A DNA stretch of 64,000 bases from Candidatus Zixiibacteriota bacterium (GTDB taxonomy: Bacteria; Zixibacteria; MSB-5A5; SM23-73-2). Numbering within the stretch: the stretch's first letter is position 1; each line of letters begins with the position of its first letter. Positions 50,059 to 61,102 of the stretch are shown piece after piece. Under the pieces are notes generated by a model. It saw only the letters and a list, made by a program, of their open reading frames with translations. It had not been told where the DNA came from and did not search any database. The stretch is taken from positions 1 through 64,000 of the forward strand of contig JAUWYR010000001.1 in assembly GCA_030615745.1 (NCBI GenBank). Direction: 5' to 3'. Both the position numbers and the translations under genes were made by a program.

Positions 50059-53000
50059 ATGAACTGGAAAAAATTTAGGGCAATTATTTTATCCTGTTTT
50101 TTGGCTTTTCTTATTATTGGTTTGAATAGTGAGACTTTATCTGCTGAAGAGGAGGAGGTTTCGCCACCGCATGAAGCGGTGAATTTTCCAATGGATGAGG
50201 ATCTGACCCTCCCATCTATTCTTTCCTCTCATAAGATCATAAAATCTCCTACCTCTGCTGAACTTTCCACCTGGCTTAAGGATTCGAAAGCTTCCCCTGT
50301 TACTCCTTTTGAGTTCCCCAGTATCCAGAAATTGGGCTTGGATACCTTCAAGCCACCATCTGATAGAACCGGTGTTTCTGCTCCTAAAGTCTCGGTCACC
50401 TCCCCTGATTACACTTCGGCTCTTTCAGCTGGTGCCTATCGTCTGGTTGGACTTCAGGCTGATATAACCGAGGATAATGCTGGAAATGGTGACCCGGATG
50501 TGGACTTAGAGGATGGAGGCTGGGATTGGCAGGTCGATTCCACTATCACTGCACATAGTGGTTCACCAAGTCCTACCAACACCTATGGGGTAACTGCTGG
50601 AGGAGTTTTAGGTGCTTATATAGCACTGGGTGGAAAGCCTTTTCCTCCTGACCATAGCGTTCTTACTTCTTTGGAAGATGCCTATGCTGGAATGTTGGCT
50701 GATACCACAATTGATAGCGGTGGTGATTTTCAATTCTTGGTCAGGCTCTCAGAAAAAACCGGGGACAGCAAATATGCCGATTTAGCTAAGGCGAGATATG
50801 ATGCTAAAAAAACTCTATTGGGTGGTTCTAAAGCTTGGGCAGATAGTATTTTTGCCTGGAGAGCCGGACTACAAAATGGTATAATCCCTTTTGATATTAA
50901 CTTATTGGCTGTGGGAGCTGCAAAACTAAATGATTATTTCCCAGGACAGGGGTATGATTTCGATGCAGATACTTTCGCTCAAGCTATCTATGATGATATC
51001 TACAACGATACTCCCGGATATTTCGATGAGACCGATAAGACTGAATGGTGGTGGACTTTGGGTATTGCTGGAGCTTTGGAGGCTTTTACCGTTTCCGGAA
51101 CTCACCCTACTGAAAGGGATGAACTGGCTGATACCCTTTTAAATTATCAGAATGATGGGATCACCAAAACACCCAAAGGCGCCTGGGACTGGAATGATAC
51201 TTATACCGGTGGAGATTATCAGACCACAGCCTATGCTATTATGGCTCTTATGACTTATGGAGGAACTCAAGCCGAATCTGCCTGTATAGAGGGTGTGAAC
51301 TGGCTGGTGAGCGAGCAGAGGGCAAATGGCGGGTGGTATTGGGATGGTGGAAATGAATGTACCGAAGAGGTAGGAGAGGTTCTCTGGGCTATCTCCCTTG
51401 TGGTTCCCACCGAAGTCTGGGTGGATGATGATTTTAATTCTTCCACTCCGGGATGGAGTTATGACCATTTTGATAAGATCCAGGATGGAGTGGATGCAGT
51501 TGCTGCTGGTGGAACTGTGCATGTGGCAGATGGAAACTACGATGCTACCACGAGTCCCTTTGTTAGAATCACTAAACCCTTGACCCTTCTTGGTGAGAGT
51601 CGGGATGGTGTCATCCTCGATGGCACAGGAACCAGCACAATTTCTTGGGCTAAAGGAATCCACGTCACCGCAGATAGTGTTACTATCAAAAATCTCACAG
51701 TTCAGAACTTCGGTGCACCCGGCTATTGGGGATATGGAGTTTTGTTCCGCGATTATGCTCATGATACTCCTGGCGAAGGCTATATTTTCTATTATGGTTG
51801 TGTAGCAGAGAATGTCAAATCGCAAAATAATTGCTATCCTATGTATGCTTTGGTTAATCGGAATTTAACGGTTCGTAACTGCCTTATTCAGGATAATCTT
51901 GGCGATGGGATGTTCATCGCGCGGGAATGCGATAACGTCATAATCACAGAGAACACGGTTTTGAATTCAGGAGATCATGGGATCTGGGTTGGAAAATGTT
52001 GGACGGGACTTGGTCCTTCTGATACTGCAACGATTACAGATAATTTCATAGATGGTGCACGCGAGGGTGGAATCACCTTCTGTGCGAGCGATAGCGCTTT
52101 CATTTCAGGCAACGCCATCACCAATGTGAAGGGAGAAGAACCACCTGCCGGCTGGTCTGTGGGAGCTCTGAGCTTGAAGGACGGTGTGTCTAATGTGACC
52201 GTCTCCAATAACTATATCCATGGCAACGATGGTCTTGGCACTGGTTGCGGTCGTGGAGTTGGAGTGGATGGAACCTCATCTAATATCACTATTTTCGACA
52301 ATATCATAAGTGATAACGCAGGTGAAGGTATCAAGGTGATTGGGTCTACTTCAGTTTGGAGTTGCAATTCTAACTATATCTGTTGCAATACCGGTTATGG
52401 AGCTGAGAACACTACTGGCACAACCTTGGATTTTGAGAACAACTGGTGGGGTGCATCTGATGGACCAAGTGGAGTAGGACCTGGCTCAGGTGATTCGGTC
52501 AGCACTAACGTGGATTATGACCCCTGGATGACTGTTTCTGTTGTCTGGGTGGATGATGATTGGGCTGGAACTACTTGTGGTGATTCGGTTGGTGGACATC
52601 TTTTTGGCTATGATGCTTTTGCTACTATTCAAGATGGTATAGATGCGGAGGCTGTTGGTGGTGTTGTTTATGTGCATTTGGGCAACTATACCGAACAACT
52701 CATCATTCAAAAGGGTATAACTCTGGAAGGGATGACAAGCTCACCCAAGCCAAAGATTATAGCACCAGCAGTTCGAGCCCCTGCTTTCCAGATCGCAGAA
52801 TCTGGAAGGTGGTGGGATCCGGTTATCTTTATGGGTCTTAAAGCTGGGGCAGGAACTGCTAATATCACCGTTAAAGGATTTGAAATCGATGGACTTAACC
52901 TTGGGACAGCTGGCAACACTTTTGTTGCTATTTTGGCACGCAATGCCAATCCAGGCTTGATTAGAGACTGCGACATTCATGATTTTCACAACACGTTCAA

Positions 53001-56000
53001 TTCTGATATGGGCAGTGGCATCATGATTTATGGCAACAGCAATGTGGCGGTGAAGAATAATGGGGTGAGCGCTTTCTCCAAAAACGGAATCACCGCAAAT
53101 GGTGATTTTGGTCCTTCAGTTGATCCAACGGTCACGATCGATAGCAACACCGTGATTGGGGACGGCTACATCACCACAGTGGCTCAGAACGGCATTCAGG
53201 TTGGGTTTGGAGCAGGAGGCGTGGTTCATGCAAATACTATTTCTGATATTGGATGGATCTGGGATGGGACCGGAACCCATTGGGTATCATCTGGAATCTT
53301 ACCAGCAGTATATAACAATTACTATGCTCCTGGCCCAGTTGTGCATTGCACTGATAATATTATCACCGATGTTCAGTGTGGGATATATTACTCTGATGGA
53401 AATGGGAATGCAATTGGAAATTCTTACACCATGACAAATTCTGATGGATTGGATGCTGGTGATCCAGCATATGCATATTATGTTGGTATTCTTGGATGTG
53501 ACCCTGTAGAGGGTGCACCGATTCCTAAAGTTTCGCCTTTTGAGGATCAGGGCACAGGTGAAGGAGTTGGTCCTCCACCCCTTAGGAAGCCGGCAGCTAT
53601 TTTGACCTATGATTTCAGCAATAATATATTGATTGGAGATTCCAAAAATACAAGTGAAGGAATATACTTTTACAATTGGTCAGGAGGTGCTCATACCTTA
53701 GTGGGGACTGCCACAAACAATACTGTAAAATACTTTAGCTGGGGATTGAGTAGCGATTCGGATGGATCAACTGTGAACGTAACGTTCAATGACAACACCG
53801 TAGCTTGCAACACTGTTTTGGGAATTTACATTGGTGGTGGAACCACAGCCAGCTTGCTCTACAATAACTCTCTTTTTGGTAATGCACAGAATGCCCAGGA
53901 TGATGGAACTCCTCCAAATGCATGGGATGATGGCTCTGTTGGGAACTTCTGGGATGACTGGGCTTCTAATTCCGGATATCCAACTATCTATAATGTCCCC
54001 GGAACAGCCGGCAGTGTGGACAATTATCCTCAAGCTCCTTCTGTTGTCTGGGTAGATGATGATTGGGCAGGAACTGCTTGCGGTGATTCGGTTGGCGGAC
54101 ATCTTTTTGGCTATGATGCTTTTGCTACTATTCAAGATGGTATAGATGCGGTGGCTGATGCTGGAATAGTCAAGGTCTTAGAAGGAACTTATAACCCATT
54201 CATTGTGGATGCCAAGTCGGTTACAGTGGAGGGGCAAAGCGATGTGATAGTAACCGGAAACCAGACCGTCACTACCGCCTATGGTGATAGGAGCACCATC
54301 ATCTTCGTTAAGAGTTCTACTGATGTTACACTGAAAAATCTGAATGTTCAGGGACCAGTTAGTGGAACTCCTCGATACGGTATTATCTTCCAGGGTGTCA
54401 CCGGAGAGTTTATCCAAGGAACTGTTTCCCCCAATAATGTGGATGAATGGAGTAATGGATGCGGTATCGGGATTTGGGGAACCTCAGATGTGGATATAAA
54501 AGAGTCCACAGTGAGAAACTTCGGTAAGGTTGGAATTTTCTATTATGCTGCCAGCGGTCAGATTCTGGACTGCACCGTGGAGGGAGTAGTATTTAATGAC
54601 TCTCTCAGGCTTACCAATGCTATTGAGCCAGATTATGGTTCGAGCGTTGATATTATTAACACCGAGGTTTACAACAGCCGCAATCTCCATCCCAATCCTG
54701 CCTGGGCATCGATCGGTATTCTAAGTTATGGATGGGGTGTCCCCACGACTGTGAATGTCTACGATTGTAATATCCACGACAACGATTATGGGATATGGAC
54801 TGCATTAGGTTCTGCAGCCAACAGTCACTTCAATTTCAACGACATTTTGGGAAATTACCAATATGGCTTTTATAACGCTGAAGGAGTCTTGGCAGATGCT
54901 AATCTGAACTACTGGGGTGATTATAGTGGTCCAACTCTTCCTGGCGATGGAGATCTGAGAGGAACTTCTGTTTTGGCTTTGGCTTCACCAATGGTTCTTG
55001 AGAAGGGTTTAAAGAGCGGTTCTGTGACTCCTATTAACTCAAGCCAGACTGAGGGCGATGTCACCTTGTCCAAAACCTCAGGGGTCTTGGGCACAGGTGA
55101 TGCAATCAGCGATTCCGTAACTTATAGTCCCTGGCTAGGCTATCCTGTAGGGACTGTACCTATGACCTATCATGTGGATACCACCGGTAAGATCCAATTA
55201 GCTATTGATACCAGCTCTGCTGGAGATACGGTTAAGGTGCATGAGGGTGCTTTCAACGAGAATCTGGTGATAAACCAATCGATTGCCCTTTTGGGCTCTG
55301 GTCAATCCACAACAACCATCTATCCGGATAGCTCAGACATAGGCATTCCAAATCCAGAGGTGGGACCTAGTTTTAGAGGTTCACAGATGGTTGTGGTTGA
55401 GGCTACTGACGTTTTAATTGATGGATTTATCTTCGACGGAGATAGTCCTACTTTAACCCCACCTGGAACCATAGATGCTCGCAATGGAATCATAACTAAC
55501 TATAATACTGGAAACTGGAATAACCTAACTGTTCAGAATTGCACTGTTAAAAATATCTATTTCAGAGGAATCTATGCTTCAGCTATGACAGCTAATAATC
55601 TCACCGGGATAAATTTCAACCACAACACAGTGGATAATGTAAATGGCTCGTCCTTTGAATCCTTGGGTCTGATGTTCTGGGGTGCATCTGGAACCATAAC
55701 CCATAACACCATCACCAATTCATCTATCGGTGCTATGTTTCACTGGTATTCGGATGGTAATCTGGATTCTAATATTGCTTCTGGTTGCGAACTCGGGTTT
55801 GCGGTGAACAGCAACGACCAAACTACCACCCTTTCTAGCAATACTATTACAGATTCAGATCAAGGAATCCAAACAATTAGCGTAGATGCTTTAGCAACTG
55901 TTTCCGATAACATCATCACCGACTGTAAAGAGGGTATAGTATTGTATGGTGGAGGACCTGGATTAACTGATGTGGTGAATAACCTGATAGATGGTCCAGA

Positions 56001-56646
56001 GGCTTATCCTGCTATTGGTCTTTATGCATCCACTGATCTCGGCATCTGGGGAATGGGAGATGTATTTGCCACTCTCAGGAAAAACACCATCACAGGCAAT
56101 TTCTATGGGATGGTCTTTAATGAGCCGGATACCATTAGAACTCAGTTGGTATCGATAACTGTCAGCGGTTCTGCGGATGACCGAAACTTCATTTATGATA
56201 ACAGCAGTTTTGAGCTTCTGATGGAATATTGCGATAATGATGTGAATGCTACTTATAATTACTGGGGTAAATCTTTGCTTTCGCAAATTGAGGATGAGAT
56301 CTACCATCAAGTGGATCAATCAGATCTTGGTCTGGTGGATTTTGGTAATCCACTACTGCACGGAGATGTGAACTTAGATGGAGAAATCAATCTTGGAGAT
56401 GTGATCTATCTTGCAAATTACCTTCTTAAAAGTGGCCCAGAACCCCCAATCTTTTTAATTGCAGATGTGAACTGCGATGACAAAATTAATTTGAGTGATG
56501 TCATCTATTTAGCAAATTATCTGCTCAAGGGTGGTCCTGCTCCATGTGGTGGCGCACTTGCAAAGGCTACTGTTCAGACTCAAAAGAAAGAGATGGAGAA
56601 GGTTGAAATTGTTAAACCTGCTTCAGTACATTCTCTCATTCAGTAA
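50059..56646 (+). CDS. Giant secreted parallel beta-helix protein with dockerin-like domain
   Basis: 2195 residues. Signal peptide (FRAIILSCFLAFLIIGLNS), then a terpenoid-cyclase-like helical toroid region (~110-450; TAYAIMALMTYGG and VNWLVSEQRANGGWYW). It is followed by four beta-helix blocks, each opened by a WVDDD or YHVDT stretch with IQDGIDA near residues 452, 830, 1331 and 1720. These blocks are full of PbH1 repeats with Asn/Gly turns. A duplicated dockerin-like GDVIYLANYLLK unit lies at ~2100-2165, and a short tail follows. Likely a surface or exported carbohydrate-binding or -degrading protein. Starts with AAGGAACTG site; ends in a strong terminator. Confidence 0.85.
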   Translation: MNWKKFRAIILSCFLAFLIIGLNSETLSAEEEEVSPPHEAVNFPMDEDLTLPSILSSHKIIKSPTSAELSTWLKDSKASPVTPFEFPSIQKLGLDTFKPPSDRTGVSAPKVSVTSPDYTSALSAGAYRLVGLQADITEDNAGNGDPDVDLEDGGWDWQVDSTITAHSGSPSPTNTYGVTAGGVLGAYIALGGKPFPPDHSVLTSLEDAYAGMLADTTIDSGGDFQFLVRLSEKTGDSKYADLAKARYDAKKTLLGGSKAWADSIFAWRAGLQNGIIPFDINLLAVGAAKLNDYFPGQGYDFDADTFAQAIYDDIYNDTPGYFDETDKTEWWWTLGIAGALEAFTVSGTHPTERDELADTLLNYQNDGITKTPKGAWDWNDTYTGGDYQTTAYAIMALMTYGGTQAESACIEGVNWLVSEQRANGGWYWDGGNECTEEVGEVLWAISLVVPTEVWVDDDFNSSTPGWSYDHFDKIQDGVDAVAAGGTVHVADGNYDATTSPFVRITKPLTLLGESRDGVILDGTGTSTISWAKGIHVTADSVTIKNLTVQNFGAPGYWGYGVLFRDYAHDTPGEGYIFYYGCVAENVKSQNNCYPMYALVNRNLTVRNCLIQDNLGDGMFIARECDNVIITENTVLNSGDHGIWVGKCWTGLGPSDTATITDNFIDGAREGGITFCASDSAFISGNAITNVKGEEPPAGWSVGALSLKDGVSNVTVSNNYIHGNDGLGTGCGRGVGVDGTSSNITIFDNIISDNAGEGIKVIGSTSVWSCNSNYICCNTGYGAENTTGTTLDFENNWWGASDGPSGVGPGSGDSVSTNVDYDPWMTVSVVWVDDDWAGTTCGDSVGGHLFGYDAFATIQDGIDAEAVGGVVYVHLGNYTEQLIIQKGITLEGMTSSPKPKIIAPAVRAPAFQIAESGRWWDPVIFMGLKAGAGTANITVKGFEIDGLNLGTAGNTFVAILARNANPGLIRDCDIHDFHNTFNSDMGSGIMIYGNSNVAVKNNGVSAFSKNGITANGDFGPSVDPTVTIDSNTVIGDGYITTVAQNGIQVGFGAGGVVHANTISDIGWIWDGTGTHWVSSGILPAVYNNYYAPGPVVHCTDNIITDVQCGIYYSDGNGNAIGNSYTMTNSDGLDAGDPAYAYYVGILGCDPVEGAPIPKVSPFEDQGTGEGVGPPPLRKPAAILTYDFSNNILIGDSKNTSEGIYFYNWSGGAHTLVGTATNNTVKYFSWGLSSDSDGSTVNVTFNDNTVACNTVLGIYIGGGTTASLLYNNSLFGNAQNAQDDGTPPNAWDDGSVGNFWDDWASNSGYPTIYNVPGTAGSVDNYPQAPSVVWVDDDWAGTACGDSVGGHLFGYDAFATIQDGIDAVADAGIVKVLEGTYNPFIVDAKSVTVEGQSDVIVTGNQTVTTAYGDRSTIIFVKSSTDVTLKNLNVQGPVSGTPRYGIIFQGVTGEFIQGTVSPNNVDEWSNGCGIGIWGTSDVDIKESTVRNFGKVGIFYYAASGQILDCTVEGVVFNDSLRLTNAIEPDYGSSVDIINTEVYNSRNLHPNPAWASIGILSYGWGVPTTVNVYDCNIHDNDYGIWTALGSAANSHFNFNDILGNYQYGFYNAEGVLADANLNYWGDYSGPTLPGDGDLRGTSVLALASPMVLEKGLKSGSVTPINSSQTEGDVTLSKTSGVLGTGDAISDSVTYSPWLGYPVGTVPMTYHVDTTGKIQLAIDTSSAGDTVKVHEGAFNENLVINQSIALLGSGQSTTTIYPDSSDIGIPNPEVGPSFRGSQMVVVEATDVLIDGFIFDGDSPTLTPPGTIDARNGIITNYNTGNWNNLTVQNCTVKNIYFRGIYASAMTANNLTGINFNHNTVDNVNGSSFESLGLMFWGASGTITHNTITNSSIGAMFHWYSDGNLDSNIASGCELGFAVNSNDQTTTLSSNTITDSDQGIQTISVDALATVSDNIITDCKEGIVLYGGGPGLTDVVNNLIDGPEAYPAIGLYASTDLGIWGMGDVFATLRKNTITGNFYGMVFNEPDTIRTQLVSITVSGSADDRNFIYDNSSFELLMEYCDNDVNATYNYWGKSLLSQIEDEIYHQVDQSDLGLVDFGNPLLHGDVNLDGEINLGDVIYLANYLLKSGPEPPIFLIADVNCDDKINLSDVIYLANYLLKGGPAPCGGALAKATVQTQKKEMEKVEIVKPASVHSLIQ
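52537..52651 (+). repeat. Direct repeat inside the beta-helix gene (partner at 54040-54154)
   Basis: About 115 bases almost identical to 54040-54154, 1503 bases (501 codons) apart. Both encode VWVDDDWAGT and GDSVGGHLFGYDAFATIQDG. The close identity at DNA level indicates a recent internal duplication. Confidence 0.75.
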
Positions 56647-56661
56647 AGGGATTATGATCTG

Positions 56662-56697
56662 AAAAAGCCCCGCCTTCTGGGCGGGGCTTTTTTATTT
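56662..56697 (+). terminator. Intrinsic terminator after the beta-helix gene
   Basis: AAAAAGCCCCGCC, TTCT loop, GGGCGGGGCTTTTTT: a strong GC-rich stem with a T-run, 15 bases past the stop. Confidence 0.9.
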
Positions 56698-56795
56698 TTA
56701 AACTTAAGTTTTTTATCACTTGACTCCCACTTTTTTAAGCGTAATATTATTGGAAAGTTTTCTGTTAAACCTTCCAGATAGCGAGTTATCTAATT

Positions 56796-58799
56796 ATGGC
56801 TAAATTCAGATTGGTTTCAGACTACAAACCCACAGGCGACCAGCCCAAGGCGATTAAGGATTTGACTGAGGGGATAAAGCAAAAGGAGAAATTTCAAACT
56901 CTTCTGGGCGTTACCGGGTCCGGGAAAACTTTTACTATGGCTAATGTTATAACTAACTGCGGAAAACCAGCTCTGGTTATCTCTCATAATAAAACACTGG
57001 CAGCTCAGCTTTACGGAGAGCTCAAAGGATTTTTTCCAGAAAATGCAGTGGAGTTCTTTATCTCCTATTATGATTACTATCAGCCAGAAGCTTATGTTCC
57101 GGTAACAGATACCTATATTGAAAAAGATACCTCGATAAACGATGATATCGATAGACTGAGGCTAAGGGCAACTTCATCTCTCTTGGAAAGGAATGATGTG
57201 GTTATAGTTGCATCTGTGTCCTGCATTTATGGAATAGGTTCTCCTAAGGATTATCAGGAGCTTATGGCTTTTATTCAAACAGGAGAAAAAATAGAAAGGG
57301 ATAAACTTTTAAAACAATTAATAGATATTCACTATACCAGAAACGATATCGATTTTGGCAGAGGAACATTCAGGGTTAGAGGTGATGTGGTTGAGATTCA
57401 CCCTGCTTATGAGGAAACAGGAATAAGAATTGAACTTTTCGGAGATGGGGTTGAGAGGATAACAGAAATAAATATCCTTACCGGTGAGATTTTGGAAGAG
57501 AAAAAAAAGATCGCTATCTATCCTGCCAAGCATTTTGTAACCTCATATCCGAGACTGGAACAGGCGATAAAAAATATTGAGAAGGAGCTTGAGCAGAGGT
57601 TGAAATGGTTCAGGTCACAGAATAAACTCTTAGAGGCTCAAAGATTGGAATCAAGAACCAGATATGACATCGAGATGATGAGGGAGATCGGGTATTGTCC
57701 GGGAATAGAGAACTATTCCAGACATCTTTCCGGAAGAAAGCCAGGGGAAAGACCTTATACTTTGATTGACTTTTTTCCGAAAGACTATTTGGTAATAATC
57801 GATGAATCCCATCAGACAGTCCCTCAGATCAGGGGGATGTATGCAGGAGATCGTTCAAGAAAAGAGACTCTGGTTGAATATGGTTTCAGATTACCCTCTG
57901 CTCTGGATAACCGTCCACTTTTTTTTGAAGAGTTTGAGTCACTTATAAATAAGGTGATTTTTGTCTCAGCAACTCCTGCTGAATATGAGCTGAAAAAGTC
58001 CAAAGGGGTGGTGGTTGAACAGCTAATTAGACCAACTGGCTTGATCGACCCTAAGATCACGGTAAAGTCATCAGCTCACCAGGTGGATGACCTTTTAGAT
58101 GAGATAAAAATTCGAGCACAAAGAAAAGAGAGAGTTTTAATCACTACTTTGACTAAAAGGATGGCTGAGGATTTAGCTGATTATCTTTCCCAGATGAATA
58201 TCAGGGTGAGATACCTTCACTCGGAGATAGATGCGATTGATAGGGTGGATATATTAAGGGATCTGAGGTTAGCTGAGTTCGATGTCCTGGTAGGGATAAA
58301 TCTCTTAAGAGAGGGATTGGATCTCCCTGAGGTATCTTTGGTTGCTATTCTGGATGCAGATAAGGAGGGGTTTTTAAGATCTGAGACATCCTTGGTTCAG
58401 GTAGCGGGAAGGGCAGCAAGAAATTTAGCTGGCGAGGTGATAATGTATGCTGATAATATCACCGATTCGATGAGAAAGGCTATTGAGGAGACAGAGAGAA
58501 GAAGGAGAATTCAAAAAGAATATAATGAAAAGCATAAGATCAAACCAAGAACAATATATAAATCAAGAGAGGAGATATTAAAGGCCACCACTTTTGCAGA
58601 CTCAAGGTCCACACCACAAGTTAAAGAGGAGAGGATGGACTATCTAAAGGAGATGGGTATAGAGGATCAGGTATCCTATTTAAAAAAAGCCATGAGGGAA
58701 GCAGTAAAAAACTTAGAATTCGAGAAAGCAGCTTTTTATCGAGATGAAATACAAAAGATTAAAAAGAAAAGGCAGAGAAAAAGGTCAAGATATAGATGA
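56796..58799 (+). CDS. uvrB: Excinuclease ABC subunit B
   Basis: 667 residues. Walker [15 protein letters not shown], the beta-hairpin region [12 protein letters not shown], helicase motifs [30 protein letters not shown] and QVAGRAARN, and the C-terminal UVR motif ([20 protein letters not shown]). It verifies damage and loads UvrC in nucleotide excision repair. It overlaps the next lipoprotein gene by four bases. Confidence 0.97.
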   Translation: MAKFRLVSDYKPTGDQPKAIKDLTEGIKQKEKFQTLLGVTGSGKTFTMANVITNCGKPALVISHNKTLAAQLYGELKGFFPENAVEFFISYYDYYQPEAYVPVTDTYIEKDTSINDDIDRLRLRATSSLLERNDVVIVASVSCIYGIGSPKDYQELMAFIQTGEKIERDKLLKQLIDIHYTRNDIDFGRGTFRVRGDVVEIHPAYEETGIRIELFGDGVERITEINILTGEILEEKKKIAIYPAKHFVTSYPRLEQAIKNIEKELEQRLKWFRSQNKLLEAQRLESRTRYDIEMMREIGYCPGIENYSRHLSGRKPGERPYTLIDFFPKDYLVIIDESHQTVPQIRGMYAGDRSRKETLVEYGFRLPSALDNRPLFFEEFESLINKVIFVSATPAEYELKKSKGVVVEQLIRPTGLIDPKITVKSSAHQVDDLLDEIKIRAQRKERVLITTLTKRMAEDLADYLSQMNIRVRYLHSEIDAIDRVDILRDLRLAEFDVLVGINLLREGLDLPEVSLVAILDADKEGFLRSETSLVQVAGRAARNLAGEVIMYADNITDSMRKAIEETERRRRIQKEYNEKHKIKPRTIYKSREEILKATTFADSRSTPQVKEERMDYLKEMGIEDQVSYLKKAMREAVKNLEFEKAAFYRDEIQKIKKKRQRKRSRYR

Positions 58800-59617
58800 G
58801 AGCAAACAAAATGGGAAAAACTTTTAAAGTTTTTATCTTTATTCTCCTTATCTCAATCTTAACAGGTTGTGAGGAGAAGATAATCAAATCTGAAAGTGAT
58901 TTTGAGGCAATAAGAGCTATAACCTTGGATGAGAATCCAAGCATTTTCAAAAGCGACATCTTCGATACTTTACAGGATACGCTATTTTACAGGGAGATAA
59001 CAAAAAGAGACTTTTGGATCAGTCATCCTATTACCGAAGCACCACCCGAATCAAATTATACTCATGAGGTTAATGTTGAGATCGTGGATAGCATTAAGGG
59101 TGTTTTTCACCATTTTTTAAATGGGGTAGAATATGTTGATAGTTTTGAAGCCACATCTATAACAAAAGGGTATTTAGTTAGATGGCCAGAGATTCCTCGC
59201 CACCGCGGCTGGATTTTGAAAAAAGTATCAGGTAATAAAATTTTCACCATACCTGGTGCATCTAGTTTTTCTAGCGTAATTATTACCTCTCCTGCTGGAA
59301 AAAATACTTTGCTTCGCTCAGGGATAACATCTTTAAAATCTTTTAAAGACATCTTAAGTTTTAACTCAGGCGACTCCATCACTCTGGAGTTAAGTCCGAC
59401 GAAATCCACTGACTACTTATATCTCCATTATGATGATGGAACAAATTACATAAAGCGTCCATTTATTAAAGAAAATGGGAAATTTATATCTGGCTGTAAA
59501 ATTGATGGAAAAGGATACCAGCACATTTTCATCGATATCATTGACAAAAGCTCGATAGATGATAGCACAGCTTCTTATAAATCTAACGCATGGGGGATTT
59601 TGATTCAGGTTGAATGA
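58796..59617 (+). CDS. Lipoprotein of unknown function
   Basis: 273 residues; basic start then lipobox SILTGC near residue 24. Mature part includes [15 protein letters not shown] and a Ser/Thr-rich C-terminal half with [19 protein letters not shown]. No named family. Its start overlaps the uvrB stop (ATGA), so it is co-translated with uvrB, though the functional link is unclear. Confidence 0.65.
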   Translation: MRANKMGKTFKVFIFILLISILTGCEEKIIKSESDFEAIRAITLDENPSIFKSDIFDTLQDTLFYREITKRDFWISHPITEAPPESNYTHEVNVEIVDSIKGVFHHFLNGVEYVDSFEATSITKGYLVRWPEIPRHRGWILKKVSGNKIFTIPGASSFSSVIITSPAGKNTLLRSGITSLKSFKDILSFNSGDSITLELSPTKSTDYLYLHYDDGTNYIKRPFIKENGKFISGCKIDGKGYQHIFIDIIDKSSIDDSTASYKSNAWGILIQVE

Positions 59618-59696
59618 TGAATTTAGGTGGATGATATTTAAAAAATAGTTTAGAGGAGGAACTTCCAGCTGCGACGAGCCCCGACTTATTTTTTAA

Positions 59697-59798
59697 AGTT
59701 CGAGGTAAGGTACCCCGAACTAACGGAAGTCTTTTCTCTATTTGGGTTAATCTTTGTTTAGCACAGGTTGCTTGCCCGGCCAGGGGGATGACCTGTGC
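59697..59798. repeat. Two hairpins downstream of the lipoprotein gene
   Basis: AGTTCG...CGAACT with AGGT/ACC inside (59697-59721) and GCACAGGT...ACCTGTGC (59761-59798) carrying the CTTGCCCGGCCAGGG module in its loop. 59618-60046 contains no gene otherwise. Confidence 0.65.
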
Positions 59799-60046
59799 TA
59801 CCTGTTATTTATGACATTATTCAGTTGATAAAAAAATGTCTTGGGATAACGTAAATAGCTTTCTCTTTTCAAAAAATTCTGATTTATACCGATAAGAAAA
59901 ATAATGAAAAAGCTTATGGATTTATAAAGCTCTGTAAAGAGGTTGAACTTTCTGAAATTCTCCAGTTTGGTTTGAAAAAATGTTTGTTTTAATTTTACCC
60001 TCAAATATTTCAGTTTAGCTTTCGTTTAGAGGAAAAGGAGAGTGAA

Positions 60047-60247
60047 TTGATCTCGACAGAAAAATTATTTATCGAGGGAATCAAAGCTTTGGAGGATGAG
60101 AATTATTCTGAGGCTGAAGAGAAATTAAAAAAAGTTGCTAAAACTAAAACTGACAAATCAAAAAAAGCTCAAGTTATCTTAGCTGCTCTGTCTTTGAAAG
60201 AGGAGTGTGAGAATTTATTAAAAAAGCTCAAAAGCTCTGGAGGTTAA
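60047..60247 (+). CDS. Small helical protein, TPR-like
   Basis: 66 residues from a TTG start with AAGGAG upstream. EKLFIEGIKALEDENYSEAE followed by LKKVAKTKTD and KAQVILAALSLKEECENLLK, similar to one TPR unit plus a helix. One base from the next gene, so they form a small operon. No function known. Confidence 0.55.
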   Translation: MISTEKLFIEGIKALEDENYSEAEEKLKKVAKTKTDKSKKAQVILAALSLKEECENLLKKLKSSGG

Positions 60248-60248
60248 A

Positions 60249-60440
60249 ATGGCAAGGAAAAAAAGAACTTTTGCAGATAAGATGAAGAGAGAGAAAAAGG
60301 TGATGGTGTGTCCGGTTTGTAATAGCCCGATTCAAAATATTTTTCTTGTGAAGTCGGTTAAGACAGATAACGGTTTTTGGAAATTTAAGCAAAGGCATAT
60401 ATCCGTTTGTAAGTGTAATCAGAAAGAAGTTTACTCTTGA
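60249..60440 (+). CDS. Small zinc-ribbon-like protein
   Basis: 63 residues, GGAGG upstream. KKVMVCPVCNSPIQNIFLVK and RHISVCKCNQKEVYS contain CxxC and CxC, which could bind one zinc. N-terminus very basic. Looks like a small RNA- or ribosome-associated protein; family not identified. Confidence 0.65.
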   Translation: MARKKRTFADKMKREKKVMVCPVCNSPIQNIFLVKSVKTDNGFWKFKQRHISVCKCNQKEVYS

Positions 60441-60469
60441 TTTTAATAAAATTTAGCTGAAACTTTTTG

Positions 60470-60509
60470 AAAAAGCCGACGCAAAAACTTGATTGTGCCG
60501 GCTTTTTTT
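60470..60509 (+). terminator. Intrinsic terminator after the zinc-ribbon gene
   Basis: AAAAAGCCG...CGGCTTTTTTT stem with a 20-base loop and T-run, ~30 bases after the stop at 60440. Confidence 0.75.
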
Positions 60510-60806
60510 CTGTAAAAATCGAAGCGACCAAGTTATATAAGCTAACAAAAGGTTAAAAATTAGTTAAATTTAAATTTTCACCTGTCTGAGACCCAAGGGA
60601 GAGGTTACTCTACCATCCTGCAAAGGGGGGATAAAGATGTTGAAAATCTCAACAAAGATGGATTCATGGAACCCTTTGACTGAAAGGGGAAAACAGAGGA
60701 GCCATTCATCTCTGAAGCTCGGATACTAAAATATGATCCAAAAACAGAGGGTGAGTTTTGGAAAATTAGCAATATTGCAAAAGTGGAAAGAAAATGAAAA
60801 AAATCC

Positions 60807-60834
60807 TTGACAATTATTTATATATAATTATATT
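60807..60834 (+). promoter_or_regulatory. Likely promoter of the 861-residue surface protein
   Basis: TTGACA and TATATT with 16 bases between; about 260 bases of leader follow before the ATG at 61103. No recognised riboswitch; 60513-60806 shows no gene. Confidence 0.45.
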
Positions 60835-61102
60835 AGGAGTAGAAAATAAGTGGAGTTTACCCCTTCGCTTAAGGTAAAGAATATATCATCCATATTAAAT
60901 TTTAAATGGGTGAAATACATCTTGTTTTGCATTAGGAAGGATTCCTCTTGGAGGGGGGAATTACAGAGTAGATTTTTGATTTTGTACGGTAGGAAGAGTT
61001 AAAAACTTCTTCCTTATCTAAAAATGTTTAGAATACTAAAGTGCACACAAGAAAAGTGGCAGAAGCCAATAGTTCCAAAAAATCCAGAATAAAGGAGCGT
61101 AT

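Noticed and set aside
60636-60728. 30-codon frame with a GGGGGG site
   Set aside because: No conserved features and no context; kept as leader DNA.
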